Of a stretch of DNA of 64,000 nt, positions 12,201 through 48,310 are shown in pieces. Under the pieces are notes generated by a model. That model ran no database searches. It was not told the origin of the DNA and was given only the letters and a program-made list of their open reading frames with translations. The stretch is from Hirudo medicinalis (Eukaryota; Annelida; Clitellata; Hirudinida; Hirudinidae). The translations under genes were made by a program, and so were the position numbers. The first letter of the stretch is position 1, and the number at the start of each line of letters is the position of its first letter. The stretch is from NCBI GenBank assembly GCA_011800805.1, contig MPNW01000067.1, positions 181,848 to 245,847 of the forward strand, written 5' to 3'.

Positions 12201-15200
12201 TTAGAGAAAACTTCTCTCTTCCATGCCTCTGGGTGCAACTGCTCATCATCACTGTGTACTTCAAGTCTGATCTGCAAGAGAGATGTGCTGTGAGTAAGAA
12301 TGCTGATGTCAATAATTTGAAAACTAGGAAGAGATTACCATAAGCTCTCAAATACATAAATGTTTGAGTATTTTCTGCATTCTATTCATAATATCTTAAG
12401 TGACCAAGACCTGCACTGTTTTCTAGAGGCTCTGTGAAAGAGGTTTGATGGTTAGCACCTTCTTTTTCGCCTTGATGTGGCAGTTCAATCAATTTGCTCT
12501 GCTGCTGCAAGCTATGGCACTCTTTGGCTGTCAGGTTCTCGATGTTGTTGAAAAGAAAAAGGTAGCGATATATTTTAAATAAGACTAAAATTCTATGTTT
12601 TAAAAAAAACTATTGAAAATTACTTTGAAAACTTGAAACACAGCTTCTTCATGTGTTTGCATGTCAGCTGTCATCCATGTTGATAATTTGTTTGCTACAA
12701 TTCTTCAACACCATGATCCTGAGTGGCTTTCTTATTAGCTTTGTTATGGCCTCCATACTACTTATGAAGATTGAGGTTAACAATGGCATTCCTTCTTTTA
12801 ACATGTGTCTTAAACTTGAATGGCAATGCTTTTTAAAAAATAATTTCAAAATTTCCACATTAATGCTGCTTTGTTTATTTACAAGAATGAACAGATTCAT
12901 TTATTGTCTTGTCAATATCATGAATAAACAAAAAATATATCATATAATTCCCTGAAAATGCCAAATAGCACAAGAAACTTCTATTAGAAACCTTAGAAGG
13001 ATTTGTAAATGTATTTTTCAGGAAAAACTTCCAAATCTCAATAGGAGCATTTTAAAAGTTGCTTTGTTATTCCTGAACATTGTGGGAGTATTCCTACTTG
13101 CTTTGCTTATTAACTTCTCACTAAAGGTTTGAGATCATTTAATCTTGTTTTGATCATTTACAATTTTATTCAATATCCTGCCAGAAAGTTTTCCACCAGG
13201 AAGCAGATGAGCACATAAACAGATTTGTGATGGCAAAATTTGGTTTCAATTCGTCCATGTACGGACACGCTTCTTCCGACAGAGTTTTTGATTTTCATCC
13301 GTTTGTGTAGAACTGCATGATAAATAAAATTGGATTACAAATAAATCTTTGTAGAGATTTTGATGTGAGGTTGTACCTTTGCAATGGTGGATTCAACTTC
13401 TTGGGGAAGGATTTCTTTGTGAGGCTCACTGAGAATATAGTTTTACCACTCTATCTTGTGGCACACGTCACGATGCTCGTCCTTCTTGGACTTTTAGTCT
13501 TCAACAGTTCAGCAAGGTCTATGTTTTGTCAACTTACTCATAACATACATTTTTCATTTTAGAGTTTTACAACTCATTGTAATGGGGACTTAAAACGGTT
13601 CTTAATATTTAGAGCCGAATGTTCCAAGAACAAAGAAAATGATGAGGGAATTACACCTTGCCTTACTCCAGAACTAATTTACCACTGTAGTTAGTTTACA
13701 CTGATATTTTAGACTGATATTAATTACAGATGATATCTTATTTCTCCTGCCTTATCATTTTGAGGTTTGATTGGATAAGAATGAAGGCAGTATTTATTAT
13801 GACTGTGACGATGCCTTTTGTAGTATTGAATGTGTTGGAAATATGACTGGAATAACATAAAAATATAAAAACTATTCAGTTCAAATGGTGTTCTTTGGCG
13901 CTGTGGGCATAATTGCCATGAGAATGAAGTACTTCTGGACTCCATACATGTGTGTATTTGCTTCTGTGTGCCTTTTCAAGTCTGAACCTTGGATGTGGAT
14001 TGTTGAGAAATTCAATTATTCAAAAAAAATTCAAGTGAGTCACTCATCTTTTGGGATGTTTTAATGCTGTTTATGTTATTCTTACTTAATAGTTCACTTT
14101 TGTTTTGAATGTTTTTTGAATGTAAAAGTACTAAACATTCCAAAAATAAAACGTTTAAATCAGGTTAAAATTGTGCAAACAGTCATAGGAGTTGCTTTGA
14201 TGTCTTTTATTGCATCTTCGGTAAGTGCTTCTATTTTAACTTTATATATTACAAATTATTAAATGAAAGTTTATGATGTTTGAATGATATTGCTGAGTGA
14301 CTTTTCTTTTGGATTACAATTTGTGGAATCAAAAAAATCCTGAATGTGTCCACAGTTATACAGGGATGTGTCCTCTGAATTGAGCAACATGAGGGAGTTC
14401 TATGATCCTGACACTGTCGAGCTCATGGACTGGATCAAGTACTTAAATTTAGTACACTTGTAAAAGTAAAAAAAAGTTTCCATTTTCATGCCATCTTAGC
14501 ATCAGCACTGATAATCTTAATTTTTTTTCTGGTATCTTTTATATCTTGTTCCAATAACAATAAATATATAATAAATAATTACATCTCATAAATACTATAT
14601 CTGTTCAGCAACAACACGGACACAACGGCCTCGTTCTCTGGGAGCATGCAGCTGTTGGCTGGAGTGAAGTTGTGCACTGGTCGACCCATCACAAACCATC
14701 CTCACTATGAAGACAAAGCACTCAGGCTCAAAACAAAAGAGGTTGGCACCCAATGTTCATGTTATGCATGTTGCATGAGACTTAAACAGCATTAAATATT
14801 TAGTCATTCATTCATTGACATAATACAGTCAAATTAGATAAATTTTATTTTGACACTCCAAACATTTCATTATTTCTTTTGCTGATGAAATGGAAATATT
14901 TGATTTTAAAACCATTTTTCACTGCTGTAAATTCTCGACATTTTTAGATTTGCTTTGTTTGCAGATGTACAAGTATTATGGGAGATACAGTCCTGAAGTT
15001 GTACACAGTGTCATGAAGAAGTATCAGACTGAGTTCATCATCATGGAGGACAGCATCTGCCTTGTGCCTTGGAAGGAAGGATGTGGTCTTCCTTACATAA
15101 TGGACATGGAGGCTGGTTTGGTTGGTCATATGATGTTGCTCTTAATAATGTTAATAATTAATTATTGTACTTCCAATGCTCATTACATAAAACTCATTGG

Positions 15201-15604
15201 ATTATTATATCTTTTATGACTAATATTCTCAGATTTTCTCAGAAAGGTCGGTGCAGATTTATTATTATTATTATAAATTATTTACATGTTATTCTTTTAT
15301 TAGAACTTTAAAGTCCTTTACATTATAAAACTTGTTTTAGCTAGGTTTGTTGATGTTGCAACAGCTTGTATCATCACCAAACTTGTATATCAAAACTAGT
15401 TTCACCACAAAAATTACCTCACGCCACTATATAGCTGGTTTTGCGTTGTTCCAATAACAGGAATTTGATGCCCTTGGGAAACCACTGAGAGCCGATGCAC
15501 TGCCACGATTCTGTGACCAAGTCAGAAGAAACCAGCCTCCTTACTCAAACCTCTTCAAACTTGTTCTTCAGAACAAGACTTTCAGGGTTTATAAGGTTTT
15601 GTGA
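9246..15604 (+). CDS. DPY19L: DPY19-like protein C-mannosyltransferase, 17 exons
   Basis: ER-membrane enzyme family that transfers mannose from dolichol-phosphate-mannose to tryptophan (WxxW) of secreted proteins. Exons: 9246-9452, 10564-10654, 11085-11209, 11579-11724, 12166-12289, 12427-12561, 12644-12775, 13022-13126, 13185-13258, 13355-13516, 13613-13686, 13880-14034, 14164-14220, 14356-14438, 14609-14741, 14965-15120, 15461-15604. The sum is 2103 nt (700 aa), normal for DPY19L1-4. Family motifs seen: FRTENGLYYSYYKQL (exon 2), VGTYMPLRENFSLP (exon 5), MWQFNQFALLLQ (exon 6), FWTPYMCVFAS (exon 12) and PITNHPHYED (exon 15). The N-terminus is basic, followed by a first membrane segment, as in the family. 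Exon 9's donor is the least certain; GTACGG at 13259 keeps phase. The paralogue is not resolved. Confidence 0.95.
11433..11549. repeat. (GAT)n/(ATT)n microsatellite in DPY19L intron 3
   Basis: GAT and GAC trinucleotides are followed by TTA/ATT trinucleotides immediately upstream of exon 4. The poly-Asp/poly-Tyr frame through it is not coding. Confidence 0.9.
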
Positions 15605-17667
15605 CCTGATGCAATGTGACTTAACAGAACCCACTGTGATGACATCATTACCCATTTATCACTATGGATGACATACATGCTTTGTTTATTGCTGAATAGT
15701 CAGGTTAGATAATTGTTGGCCTTAGAAAACATATGCTGTGAAGTTCACGTGCACGTCTGAGTGTTCGCCTGTGGTGAATAATAAAATGTAAGAATGCTTG
15801 AAGAATGCTTTTGTTTATTTGTGCAAAACAAAACAGCATCTCTGTATATATTCTTATGCACACAGAAGCGATGAATCTGAGCTCAGAAACTCAGCAGATT
15901 TTGTGGCGAAGTAAATAAGTCCCTCTGAATTATTAATGGGTAGCCCCTATGAATCGTGTTAATCTGCATCGTGTTATCAACTGGTAGCACGATGCTACAT
16001 GTCCAAGAGAATCAGACCATTTTGAACAGCATGAACAGAAGAAAATAATTCTCTTGAAAATACTTCAACTATAACGTAGACGTGTAAGGCTACCTGTCGG
16101 ATGGAACCCATGTTTTGAAGGCCCACGTGCACGTACGACCACGAGGGGATAATGCACGCTTTTGAAGGAACGCGCAACTTTCGACTTAGCAAACATTTCA
16201 GTTCTAGAATGCGAAATGAAAGCGTTTCAAGTCTTCATTTAAAATGGTTGATCGGTATGAAATGAAAATAGCAGACAGCCTGAGGTGAGGTAAAGCGTGA
16301 CTTGATGCTAACTCAGTGCTAGACAATTTCAGTATCAGTGATTCAGAAATGGTGACATGCCTGATGCATCAAAAGGGGCTCAGATCTCTAGAAAACATGC
16401 AAACAATTCTAAATTAATCGAAATAATGATCGGCACGTGCAGTAACGAGGCAGGTACTCAAAATCCAACACTTTGTACAAAAGAATGCCTTAGCCATGCT
16501 TGCACATCCGTGACGAGAATACGAACAGGACCGAGAAGCTAAAAGGAATCTTGTTGTAGTAATTATGGCATCATCACTTTTGTGGCCCTCCGACCGATCA
16601 GTAGAATGCCACTGCAGAATTATTTGACTTATATGATGCAGCAAATCAAGTGAAAAGTGGGATAATGGACGAGTGTAACAAAAAAATTTGATATATACCA
16701 CACGATTTTAAAATATCAACAAAAGCTTTTCAGAAGTGTAATGCCTCTCCTCAACATCATCTGCAGTAAAATTGAGCAAGTGTCAAACAAACGCTTCAAT
16801 GAAATCAAACAAAATCTGATGCAAGATTAAGCACAAAATCAGCAAGTCGACACGTCTCCAAACGTCATATAATAAGCACATCAATATGAACGGTCTTTCT
16901 TCCCTGGGTCTGGTATTCAGCCAAAAAACTAAAACAACAATAAATTAATATGCAGAGAACATGATAGGTAGTATAAATCATATCTAATAAAAAAGTAAAG
17001 AGAGTTCAAAATATTAATTAAGAATTTAAAATAACTATTTTAAATAAAAAGCTTTCAAATTAACATGAACAAAGCTGCCAGGGATTTGAAAGTTATGCTT
17101 TCCAATCAATTGCATTCAACTGGCTGGCATTAACTGATGGAAATCAGATCAAATATTCTATACAACTGCAAATGATCCACTCTCTAAATCAGGTGAGTCT
17201 ACAAAATGCAAGGAAGCAACGAAAACCTCAAAAAAATAAGACATCATCGGACATTAACATGCAGGCTATCCGTGAAGCCACAGAAAAATCGGAGTGAGAA
17301 AAAGGGATAAAATTCAGAAAGAGGCGGTCCTAGGACAGAATTGACATCAAGAAAGAGCAATCACCTGATGAAACAAGGTCACATCTTCATAGCATCAACC
17401 ACCTCATAAATAAAGCAACAACAGTTTACAAAGCAGTTGCACAATGCACAAAAAGCACCATTAATGAAGTCCACTTATATATATTTTCATAGATAATATT
17501 TGAATGTATGTATGCATGTATATTATATATGTATGTCTCAAACAATGCAAAATTAAGTTATGCAAATGGACAGGTAAAATAAGAGGCTAAGTTAAATAGG
17601 TCATATGATTGAACAAGTCATGCAGTCACACTATCTTTGATATAGGCTTGATGACATGATCAGAATC
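15605..17667. other. Convergent 3' intergenic region
   Basis: Separates the 3' ends of the DPY19-like (+) and FoxO (-) genes and probably holds the FoxO 3'UTR. It includes a short ATGTATG-type simple repeat near 17500-17535. No coding sequence is recognised on either strand. Confidence 0.4.
15780..15785 (+). promoter_or_regulatory. Poly(A) signal of DPY19L
   Basis: AATAAA lies about 175 bases after the DPY19-like stop codon, the first canonical hexamer on this strand. Confidence 0.6.
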
Positions 17668-20189
17668 CTACTTAATTGATTCATGAAAATTTTTACTCTC
17701 AGACAAGAAGTCATCGTCGAAATTGAAATCCCAGAGTTCGCCAAATTTTTTCTCGTGGTCGATGACCTGGTCAATGTTGCACTCTATGTCAGCACTCGAA
17801 TCGAGTTCGAGGAGAGAAAAATCGAGGTCGGTAGGAAAACGGGAATCCGCAAGAAGGTCGTTCGGCAACTCGACGGACTTTGCCGAATGGTTGGAAAGCA
17901 ATGCATTTTGAAACTGCTGCTGCTGAGGTTGCGGGCGAGGACCAAAGTGGAGTTGTGGCAACACCTGCGTCAAAGTGTTGGTCGACTGTTGCGGAGAAGC
18001 GCATTGGTGCTGAAAGTGAACCATCGGATTGGCGTTTGCACCGTCAAAAAAGTGCCGGGGCATCTGATCGGAACCGACCCTTTGATGCTCCATTGGAGTC
18101 TGTATCTGATGAGAAGGATGTTGATGGGAACTCAGAAGGTACTGCTGGTACTGGTGTTGACCACTCCCTGGTAATACTTGCCTATGACTTTTCTGTCTCA
18201 CAGTGAGCAAATGCTGAAGCATGCTTTGATTAGTTGGGGACTGTGAGTAGGTTTGGGGATGTTGATGAGGAGAATTCTTTCTTTCTGGAATCTGCTGCTG
18301 TTGTTGTGAGCTGTCGGTGAGTAACTGCAAAAGCAATCCATGGCTAGAGTGAGGATGTTGCTGCTGTTGCCAAGATGGGGAAACATTGATGGAAGTTGAG
18401 CTGAAGTTTGGACTATTAGGAGTAATGTTGTGACCTCCTCCAGAATACAACTTCTGGTGATACGACACATCAGATCTACCAGTCTGACCAGAACTGTTTT
18501 GCTTGGCATCATAGTCATCTCTGGAGAGGTAATCTCTCAATAAAGGAGTACTATTGGGAGATCGGGACATCCACAACTGAGGTGGGACATTCCTCATAAT
18601 GTGCTTATGTCCAGCATTGACCAATCCTCCACCACTCATCAACATATGCTCACTGGCCCGTATGCCTTTGAAACTGCCCTCCTGATTCAGATACTGAGCT
18701 TGATCCCTTTCGTTGTAATTCCAAGTCTGGGATACGTTAGAAGGCACAGGCAAAGAACTTGGAAGCTGAGTTGTTCTACGTTCGGAGGACTTCATCATAG
18801 GAACTGTTCCTGGAGAGTTAATACTCGATCTGGGCGATTGGATCCTCATGCCAGAGGCACAAAACATCTTACCAAAATATTCCTGATTTTCACTGTAACC
18901 CTCCTGTTGCATCTCCATATCCGATGCCTCTGAAACAGGCCAAGAAATATGATCTGGAGGGTCATCAGCTTCCAAAGCAGGACTCAGTCTGAGAGCCTTG
19001 ATTGAATTGGAACTCGACCTTGGCCTGAAATCTTGAGGCAGGAAAACATCTTCTGAGGAACTCACTTCAGGTTTTGGTTCAACAAAATTTAAATCAGAAG
19101 ATGATGATCTTGACTTAGAGATGGCACCTGACAATCCATCAGAACTTCCAACCGAATCGGCCTTTTTCGTTGATTTTGATTTACGTTGATGGAGTGAAAG
19201 GGCTTTGGAGTTGTCCATAGTAACTGCTCTTCTCCTTGGCAATTTTGAAGCCTTGTAGTCCGGGTTTATCATCCACCAAGAACTTTTTCCCGTACCCTCA
19301 TTTTGCACCCTCATAAAACAACTGTGAAGAGATAGGTTGTGCCTGATTGAATTCTGGCAACAAATTCAAAACATTTTCAAAGATTTTTTATTTGAAACCA
19401 ACATTGTGAATTCAAGCATTGTTCTAATGGTACAATTAGCAATCCTATTGCAAAGATAACAAAAATTAAAATAATAATAAGATAAAAAGGTGAACAAAAA
19501 TAAAGTCAACTAATAAATTCTAAATAAATTAATCTTTATACTTTTTAGTGAAGTTCAGCAAACTAATGACAAAGACGACCAGACCAAACCCAAGCAAATG
19601 TTATTTAAGATTTAACAATAATTATTTATAGGTAAACAATAACTTATGCATCACAGTAACTAAACTGCAAATACATCTTCTAAATACTAACTTTCCAACC
19701 TGCAGAGCTGTTAGTGTCACCCTTATCTTTAAAAAATGGTATGTTTTGTACCATCCAATTGTAAATCTCAGAAAGCGTCATGCGTTTTTCTGGGGAGCTG
19801 TTGATGGCCTTCGTAATCATATCAGCGTAAGAAAAGTTTCCCCAAGCATTCCTGCGCGATATACTTTTGCGGCAAATAATAGATGACCCATGGTCCACTC
19901 CCAGGTGCTTATTGCTAGTTTGTAAACAATGTTCACCAGAGACGGAATCTGTAGGTGTTGTTCTGTTTTCTTTCTCTAAAGAAGAAATAGGTTCGCTTTT
20001 TACGATTGATCTATTACCATGCCATGTGTTGGCGCGAGAACGCTGCAAGGGGCTCAGGTCTCCAATGGATTCCAGATGAGCAGACAAATTTTGTTCTTCA
20101 GCCGTGTTAAGTTCAGAAGCATCATTCATTTCGTTTAAGAAATCCATGATCTCTGTTAGGTCCATTTTGCGTCGAGAAAGTGCATTCAT
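17668..20189 (-). CDS. FOXO: Forkhead transcription factor FoxO, two exons
   Basis: Nuclear/cytoplasmic transcription factor controlled by insulin/PI3K-Akt signalling. Exon 1 is 20189-19692 and exon 2 is 19353-17668; the intron is phase 0 inside the forkhead domain, after AGWK and before [10 protein letters not shown], the FOXO intron position. The product is 727 aa. The forkhead domain spans about residues 114-198 and carries the FoxO-specific insert KDKGDTNSS. All three Akt-type sites are present: RSRANTW (Thr55), RRRAVTMDN (Thr211, where vertebrate FOXOs have Ser) and RPRSSSN (Ser281). A basic NLS follows the domain. The middle is Ser-, Gln- and His-rich. The C-terminus has an acidic transactivation segment ([11 protein letters not shown], then WDFNFDDDF). 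The start is the first in-frame ATG of a well-coded exon; additional 5' exons are not excluded. Confidence 0.97.
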
Positions 20190-21030
20190 TCGCCGAACAA
20201 AGTGTTACAATTGCAGCGGAATTGAAACAATTTCAAATTATATTTACAAATGCCAAACCAAAATTTTAAAACATCGGCTTAATAATCGCAAAGCGAAGGA
20301 TCATACTGTTCCATAAAAGAAGATCGAGAAATCTAGGTCATCTTGTTGCAAAATATGGCAAGGAAAATAAGAGCCTCATTTTCTTCAAAAGACCAAATCA
20401 TATCTCATATATAAGTTAAATTGTTTGTATAAATAAATAAACAATGTTTAACATGGCATTTATTTTTAAATTAGGAGCTAATGGAAAAACATTGGTTTGA
20501 ATTTCGCAAGTATTAGATTTATATTACTTAAGTGAAAAACGCTGCAAAGAATAACATGATAAATAAATTAAAATGAAATATTATAATTTTAAAACATAAA
20601 TAAAGCTAATTAAAAAATTGGTGATGAACGCCGTACAAAATTGGAAGTTAAAAAAAAAACCCCAATAATTAACCTATCAGAGCAATCAATAATTCATAAA
20701 AATTAATACAATACAATTAGATATATATCAATGAGTTCATAATAAAATATATGGCACGATCAGCTTTTGAATTCGTGGCAAACCTTTAATTGATTTGTTA
20801 ACAATAACAGCGTCTGCTGTCACATTGTTAAAGAAATTAGTAAACGAACATTTAATGTTAAATTAATAAGTATTAATGAGGGTCAGTCTGATAGCGGAAG
20901 CGTGTGTTTCCTTAAGGCTGACCCTTGAGTTATTTAACAATTTTTTATTTACTTTTTTTCTGTTAGTTTATTGTTGTGCTTGGTTAATAAATAAAATTGC
21001 TCAAAAAAAAACAAATAAAAACATTTAATG
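20190..21030. other. FoxO upstream region
   Basis: AT-rich 5' flank of FoxO. Apart from a short inverted repeat at 20879-20925 (AGGGTCAG ... CTGACCCT) no structure stands out, and no gene is seen. Confidence 0.4.
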
Positions 21031-22568
21031 CAGGGCCTGCCACTCACGTTTTTTGATCATAATTTTGTTATTGCTTATCATATTTATACCAATTATTGCT
21101 ATGATGTATGTAAGTTCATTAGTTACAGAGAAATATTGATTTCATTGAGAGTTAATAGAAACTTTTTATAATTTAAACAAAAAATTCTCTAAACATTGAA
21201 AGCCAGTGACCATCAAATAGCAGCAAAATCTTTATTTATCAGGATCGAACAAAGTTTCAAATTATAATATAAATAAAGTTGATAATGTGTCTTGTCACAT
21301 TTCTTTTTACTTAACTTCTGAAGTCGATTTGTTATTTGAAGGGTTTGTTGATGAAGGATTTCAGGCTATTCCAACTTTCTCTATGACTCTTTCAGAGTTT
21401 TTTCTAGTTTCTGGATATCAGAACATTGCATGACATTGCAATATACTTTATTATCAAGCATTATTATTATTGCCACACATTTTTGATCGGACTTAAGTCT
21501 GGCGAGCGAGCAGGTCATTTCCACACTTTGAGATTCCTCTCCTGGGAGAGCAATCTTGTGACTTTTTATTTCGAGGTGCTTATCTTGCTGAAAAATAACT
21601 TTAACGACTTGGAATTTGCTACACAGGTATAGGAGGTACATGATCAGAGTTTCAACATAATTTGAAGAATTCTGCTTTTCCTCTAAGACCACCAGCTCTC
21701 ACGAATTAAGAGAAGGAAATGGCAGTCCAGACAATGATGGATCCATCTCCAAATTTTCAATTTAAAAATGACTTTGGAGATCCTCTGACATCATGCCAAT
21801 AATATTTAAAGCCGTCTGGATTATCCAAATTAATTTTTTTTTCATTACAGAAAATAACAAAACTACAGTTCACCTCCAATTTCACCATCTCTCTGATCCA
21901 GTTAAATCATTTCGTGTAGTTCTGCAAAGAAACCTAACAATCCTCTTCTCCGAATATATCCGTACATTATAGACTGGCTTAGATACAAATTCGGCTTGTC
22001 CTGAAGTTCCATTGAGGAGCACTTCCCTTTGGAAGCTTCACGGAAAGGATTCTCTTCTGACGATGATCAAGTTTTCAGGTCTTTCTCATGTGCAATTCGT
22101 TCCATAATTTTATTCAACTTCCAAAAAAACGTTTGACAACACCTCTGGAACGTTTAACTCTCCTTGAAATTTCAGATAATGACATATTTAGCCAGTTTAA
22201 CGCCTTTATTTTTCCTTTCTCTATATCGCTAAGACGTTTACTAAACCCAATTATAATAACGCTAACTATAAATTTCATAATAATCAAAAACTTAATTAAC
22301 ATTGTTCTTTATGCATGGAATCTTATTGTAGACAGACCACTGGTTTATGGACAAATAAACATTTTTGGAGATACATTTGCGGGAAAAATTTTCCAAATTG
22401 GTTGATTTCATTTGATCTGTATACCCCATGCACACCTTTTGAAATATTATTAAATAATAGAATCACGAAATAATTAAAACTTTAAGCGAATATATGCAAG
22501 TAGTTTTTCAGATAACTGTACAAAATGTAGTATTCTTATAAAGTATTGCATCCCAATAGCAGGCCCTG
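21031..22568 (-). mobile_element. Decayed Tc1-like DNA transposon with TIRs
   Basis: Two 10-bp terminal inverted repeats, CAGGGCCTGC at 21031-21040 and its complement at 22559-22568, bound 1.54 kb, the usual Tc1 size. The right end is flanked by TA, the Tc1 target. On the minus strand, the N-terminal helix-turn-helix is readable at about 22220-22115 (LSDIEKGKIKALNWLNMSLS, then EISRRVKRSRGVVKRFF). The catalytic-region end, with YVETLIMYLL and VIFQQDK, lies at 21650-21560, followed by frameshifted sequence of the conserved Pro-Asp-Leu-Asn region. Several frameshifts and stops make it inactive. Confidence 0.85.
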
Positions 22569-24497
22569 TAAGTCCATATCATCTTAGTTATACAACTTTA
22601 ATCAACTAAATAAATAAAGCAGTCCCTGTATCTTAAAAGATAAAGCCAGAAAAGAACCTCGATTCTGACCAATGGTTCAAGTGGGTCACGAGGCAATTAT
22701 CGTGTGACGACAACAGGTCAACTTGGATAATTCCATTGAAGCTCTATTAAGTACTCCAATGTTGACATGGAAAAACGTTTTGACGGAGATTTATTGTGAA
22801 TATATTTTCCCATTGATCAAGTCACTTTTCGAAATGTCAGATTGCCATCTCTAAACATAACAGTCAAATGATATCATTGAAGAATTATCTTTAATGACAC
22901 TAAATCTTCGTGAGGATATTATTTAAAAGTACGTTTGTGCTTTTATCCAATTTGCGAAAGATGTGAAATATGACCAAAGTGAAAATTCAGGATTTTCTTC
23001 TCGATGGACGGAAGCCAAGCGGAAACAATTTGCATTCCATGCGGAGAGACTGAATATCTGGAAAGTTCATTACTCTTCCGAGGTACCGGAAAAAGTCTAA
23101 TTATAAGTTAAATAGATTATTCAAAACTTCTATTTGATGTTTTTAGCTGTAATTTAAATATTAAATCAAAATGATGATCGAAGAAGCGAATTCAGGCTCC
23201 CTTAAATGCAAGTGAATGATGATCCTGTCTGCAGTTTAAACAATGCCTTCAATAGAAATATTTTTTTAAATTTACATTTGATTGGCTATTATTTTTTATT
23301 CAAATTAATTAGTACAAGTTTACTGTTAAAAATTATTTTATTTTTTGCACTAATATTTGAAATGGTTTTAAACTTAAAATGCTAATTGTTTTATTCGAAT
23401 TTTCGAAAATGTTGCGACCAGTTTTTTTCAATTCTTGTCTTGAATTCGGTTGCCATATTGCTGCTAGGTGATTCTCGTAAATCGCAATAAACATGAGCGA
23501 TGACTTGATGAGAAATGGTGGATATAAAAAACTGAAGAAATAAGTTGTCTCTTGAATCAACATCCACTTGATTTATATGGAACCTGTAATGAGTAATCCG
23601 TTACTTTAGGCGACTCAATAGCTCCTTAAGAAGTGCTCGGTCTTCGGAACGCCAATTTGCATAGTAATTTCATTTGAAAAGAACTTGAAAAAAATCTCAA
23701 ATATATGAATTTGCAAAATATGGAGATAACGACTTTATAAAAAAATTATATAAAAGCTTAACGAAGTCATAGAAAATGCGCTCATTTATTTACAAAAGTA
23801 AACAAATAAAACAAATTTTGCGTTGCACACAAGTAAAGACTCGTAAAGAAGACACGAAAATAGCAATCCAAGGTCCTCCGCGCATTCGTTGCAGTCTTCC
23901 ATGAGATCTCGTAAAAGTTGTAAAACGGCCTCGAGCAAGCGGCCGTTTGTTTTGGAAATTGTCAATTACCTCCAGAAAAACCATATTTGCTGCCCCTCCG
24001 AGCTGGAAGCAAATCCATGCGAAGCACTCCACCGATGCTGACAAACGGTTCCGTTTACAGCGAGCTAAGTGCCTCAATTACTTCCAGGTCATTCTGGAAA
24101 GCTTCTAATAAAAAGGTTGTTTTAAAGCTCCGAAAGAACTTTTCCCGCTGTCTTGATTGCCTCTTACAGGTTGATCTTGAAGCACCTGTGACTGGATTTT
24201 TGTGACAATTTTGTGATGATTAGTGTCCACCATCAACTGGTTTCTTGAATTTTACTGATTTTAACTGAAATATCCAACGAATAAACACCTCAATGGTCAA
24301 ATTAGATTTGCATCAGATAATTACAAGCCTCCTTCGTCGATACGATATTTTTATGTTTATGCACGAGTAGTCTTGAATTTCTCAAATTGATGAATAAATA
24401 ATAGATTTTCTCCAGGACACAACATGAAATTGCAGACGTGGAGATTTAAATGCGAAACGCTCGGATGGAAGGCATCGATTGGCCAAAGCAGGATCCA
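22569..24497. other. Intergenic, upstream of PKC
   Basis: No gene recognised. Short overlapping frames at 23790-24205 on both strands show no family similarity that I can see and are treated as chance. Confidence 0.4.
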
Positions 24498-24503
24498 TAT
24501 AAA
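24498..24503 (+). promoter_or_regulatory. TATA box, probable PKC core promoter
   Basis: TATAAA stands 127 bases before the PKC initiator ATG, which would give a 5'UTR of about 100 nt with transcription starting near 24530. Position and sequence are the only evidence. Confidence 0.4.
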
Positions 24504-24629
24504 GCCCCCACTCCTCGCGAGGTGAAGGGACGCTTCTGAGAATTAAACAAGTTTTCCATTCATTTTGAGCATTGAGATGTTCGAGTATTTTTTGTGATTT
24601 CGAAGCATTTTCTGAAACAAGTTTGCAAC

Positions 24630-47371
<22,742 letters not shown>

Positions 47372-48310
47372 TTGCTTCTAGTGGAGATTTTAGAATTTAA
47401 TCTATTGCAAACTTGAAATCATGCAGTGACCCGATTTATGCATGGAAAAATTTACAGAATATTTTTGCATTTTCAAAACGGTGCCAAGTAATTTAGAGTA
47501 ACTGATTAACTTCATTGTATTGTGAGCATTTGTTAACCGAACGTTAATGATTCCAACTGCATGAATATTAACTACTGTTTTATTCTATGGTTACGTAGTT
47601 TCACTGCACTTCAAAATATTTTGTGGAGTGGCATGCCTTTTGCGGATAATTCATTTCATCCGATATATTTTGTATACTTTTTTCATTTGCGATTGTTCTG
47701 CGTTCCATGCAAAGTTTGTGTTTTCCATGCGCCATTCATATTCATTCCAATTCTTAGTGAGTTTCGATTTTAGGCTAAATTCACACATTTTGTAGGCACC
47801 GCCTCAGATATTTTGCGCGATTCATTAATTTGATTCGGGTTTAATTACTTTTGCCCATTTCCAAACCCGGCGCATTAAGCGATTAGGTTCGACCGGCTCT
47901 TACCTGTTTTCCCCGAGTTAGCGCAGTGAGGCACATTTCTGATCCGACTTCCAGTCGTTTGTGGTGATTGAACTTTATTCACTAATGAAGTCTTAGCATC
48001 TCAAGTTTTGTTGCAATCGTTCGTGTTATCATTTTATTAAAGAACACTTGAAATAAGTAAGTTGGGCACTCTAAAGGTATTGTGTGATGACAACATTCCA
48101 AGACCTCATTACCACTTGTGAAGCTTAATGCATTTCAAAAAATGTTTCACTTATTCTTCAAAACAATGAAGCGAATGACATAATTCGACATGAAAGCATT
48201 GTTTATTAGCAACAAGAGATTATTTTCCATAAGTAATTTCTGAACTTTGGAACAAAACTTGCAAGTTTCAGTGTACAGAGAAGAAAAATTTGGTTTTGAG
48301 AAAAGGAACC
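47372..48310. other. Convergent 3' region, PKC and WBP11
   Basis: Holds the 3'UTRs of PKC (+) and WBP11 (-). No coding sequence is recognised, and no canonical AATAAA was seen for PKC in the first 700 bases. Confidence 0.4.
48202..48207 (-). promoter_or_regulatory. Poly(A) signal of WBP11
   Basis: TTTATT on the plus strand (AATAAA on the gene strand) lies about 105 bases past the WBP11 stop codon. Confidence 0.6.

Noticed and set aside
23790..24205. Overlapping 95- and 72-codon frames before PKC
   Set aside because: No motif, no splice context and mutual overlap on opposite strands; more likely a GC-richer promoter-proximal stretch.
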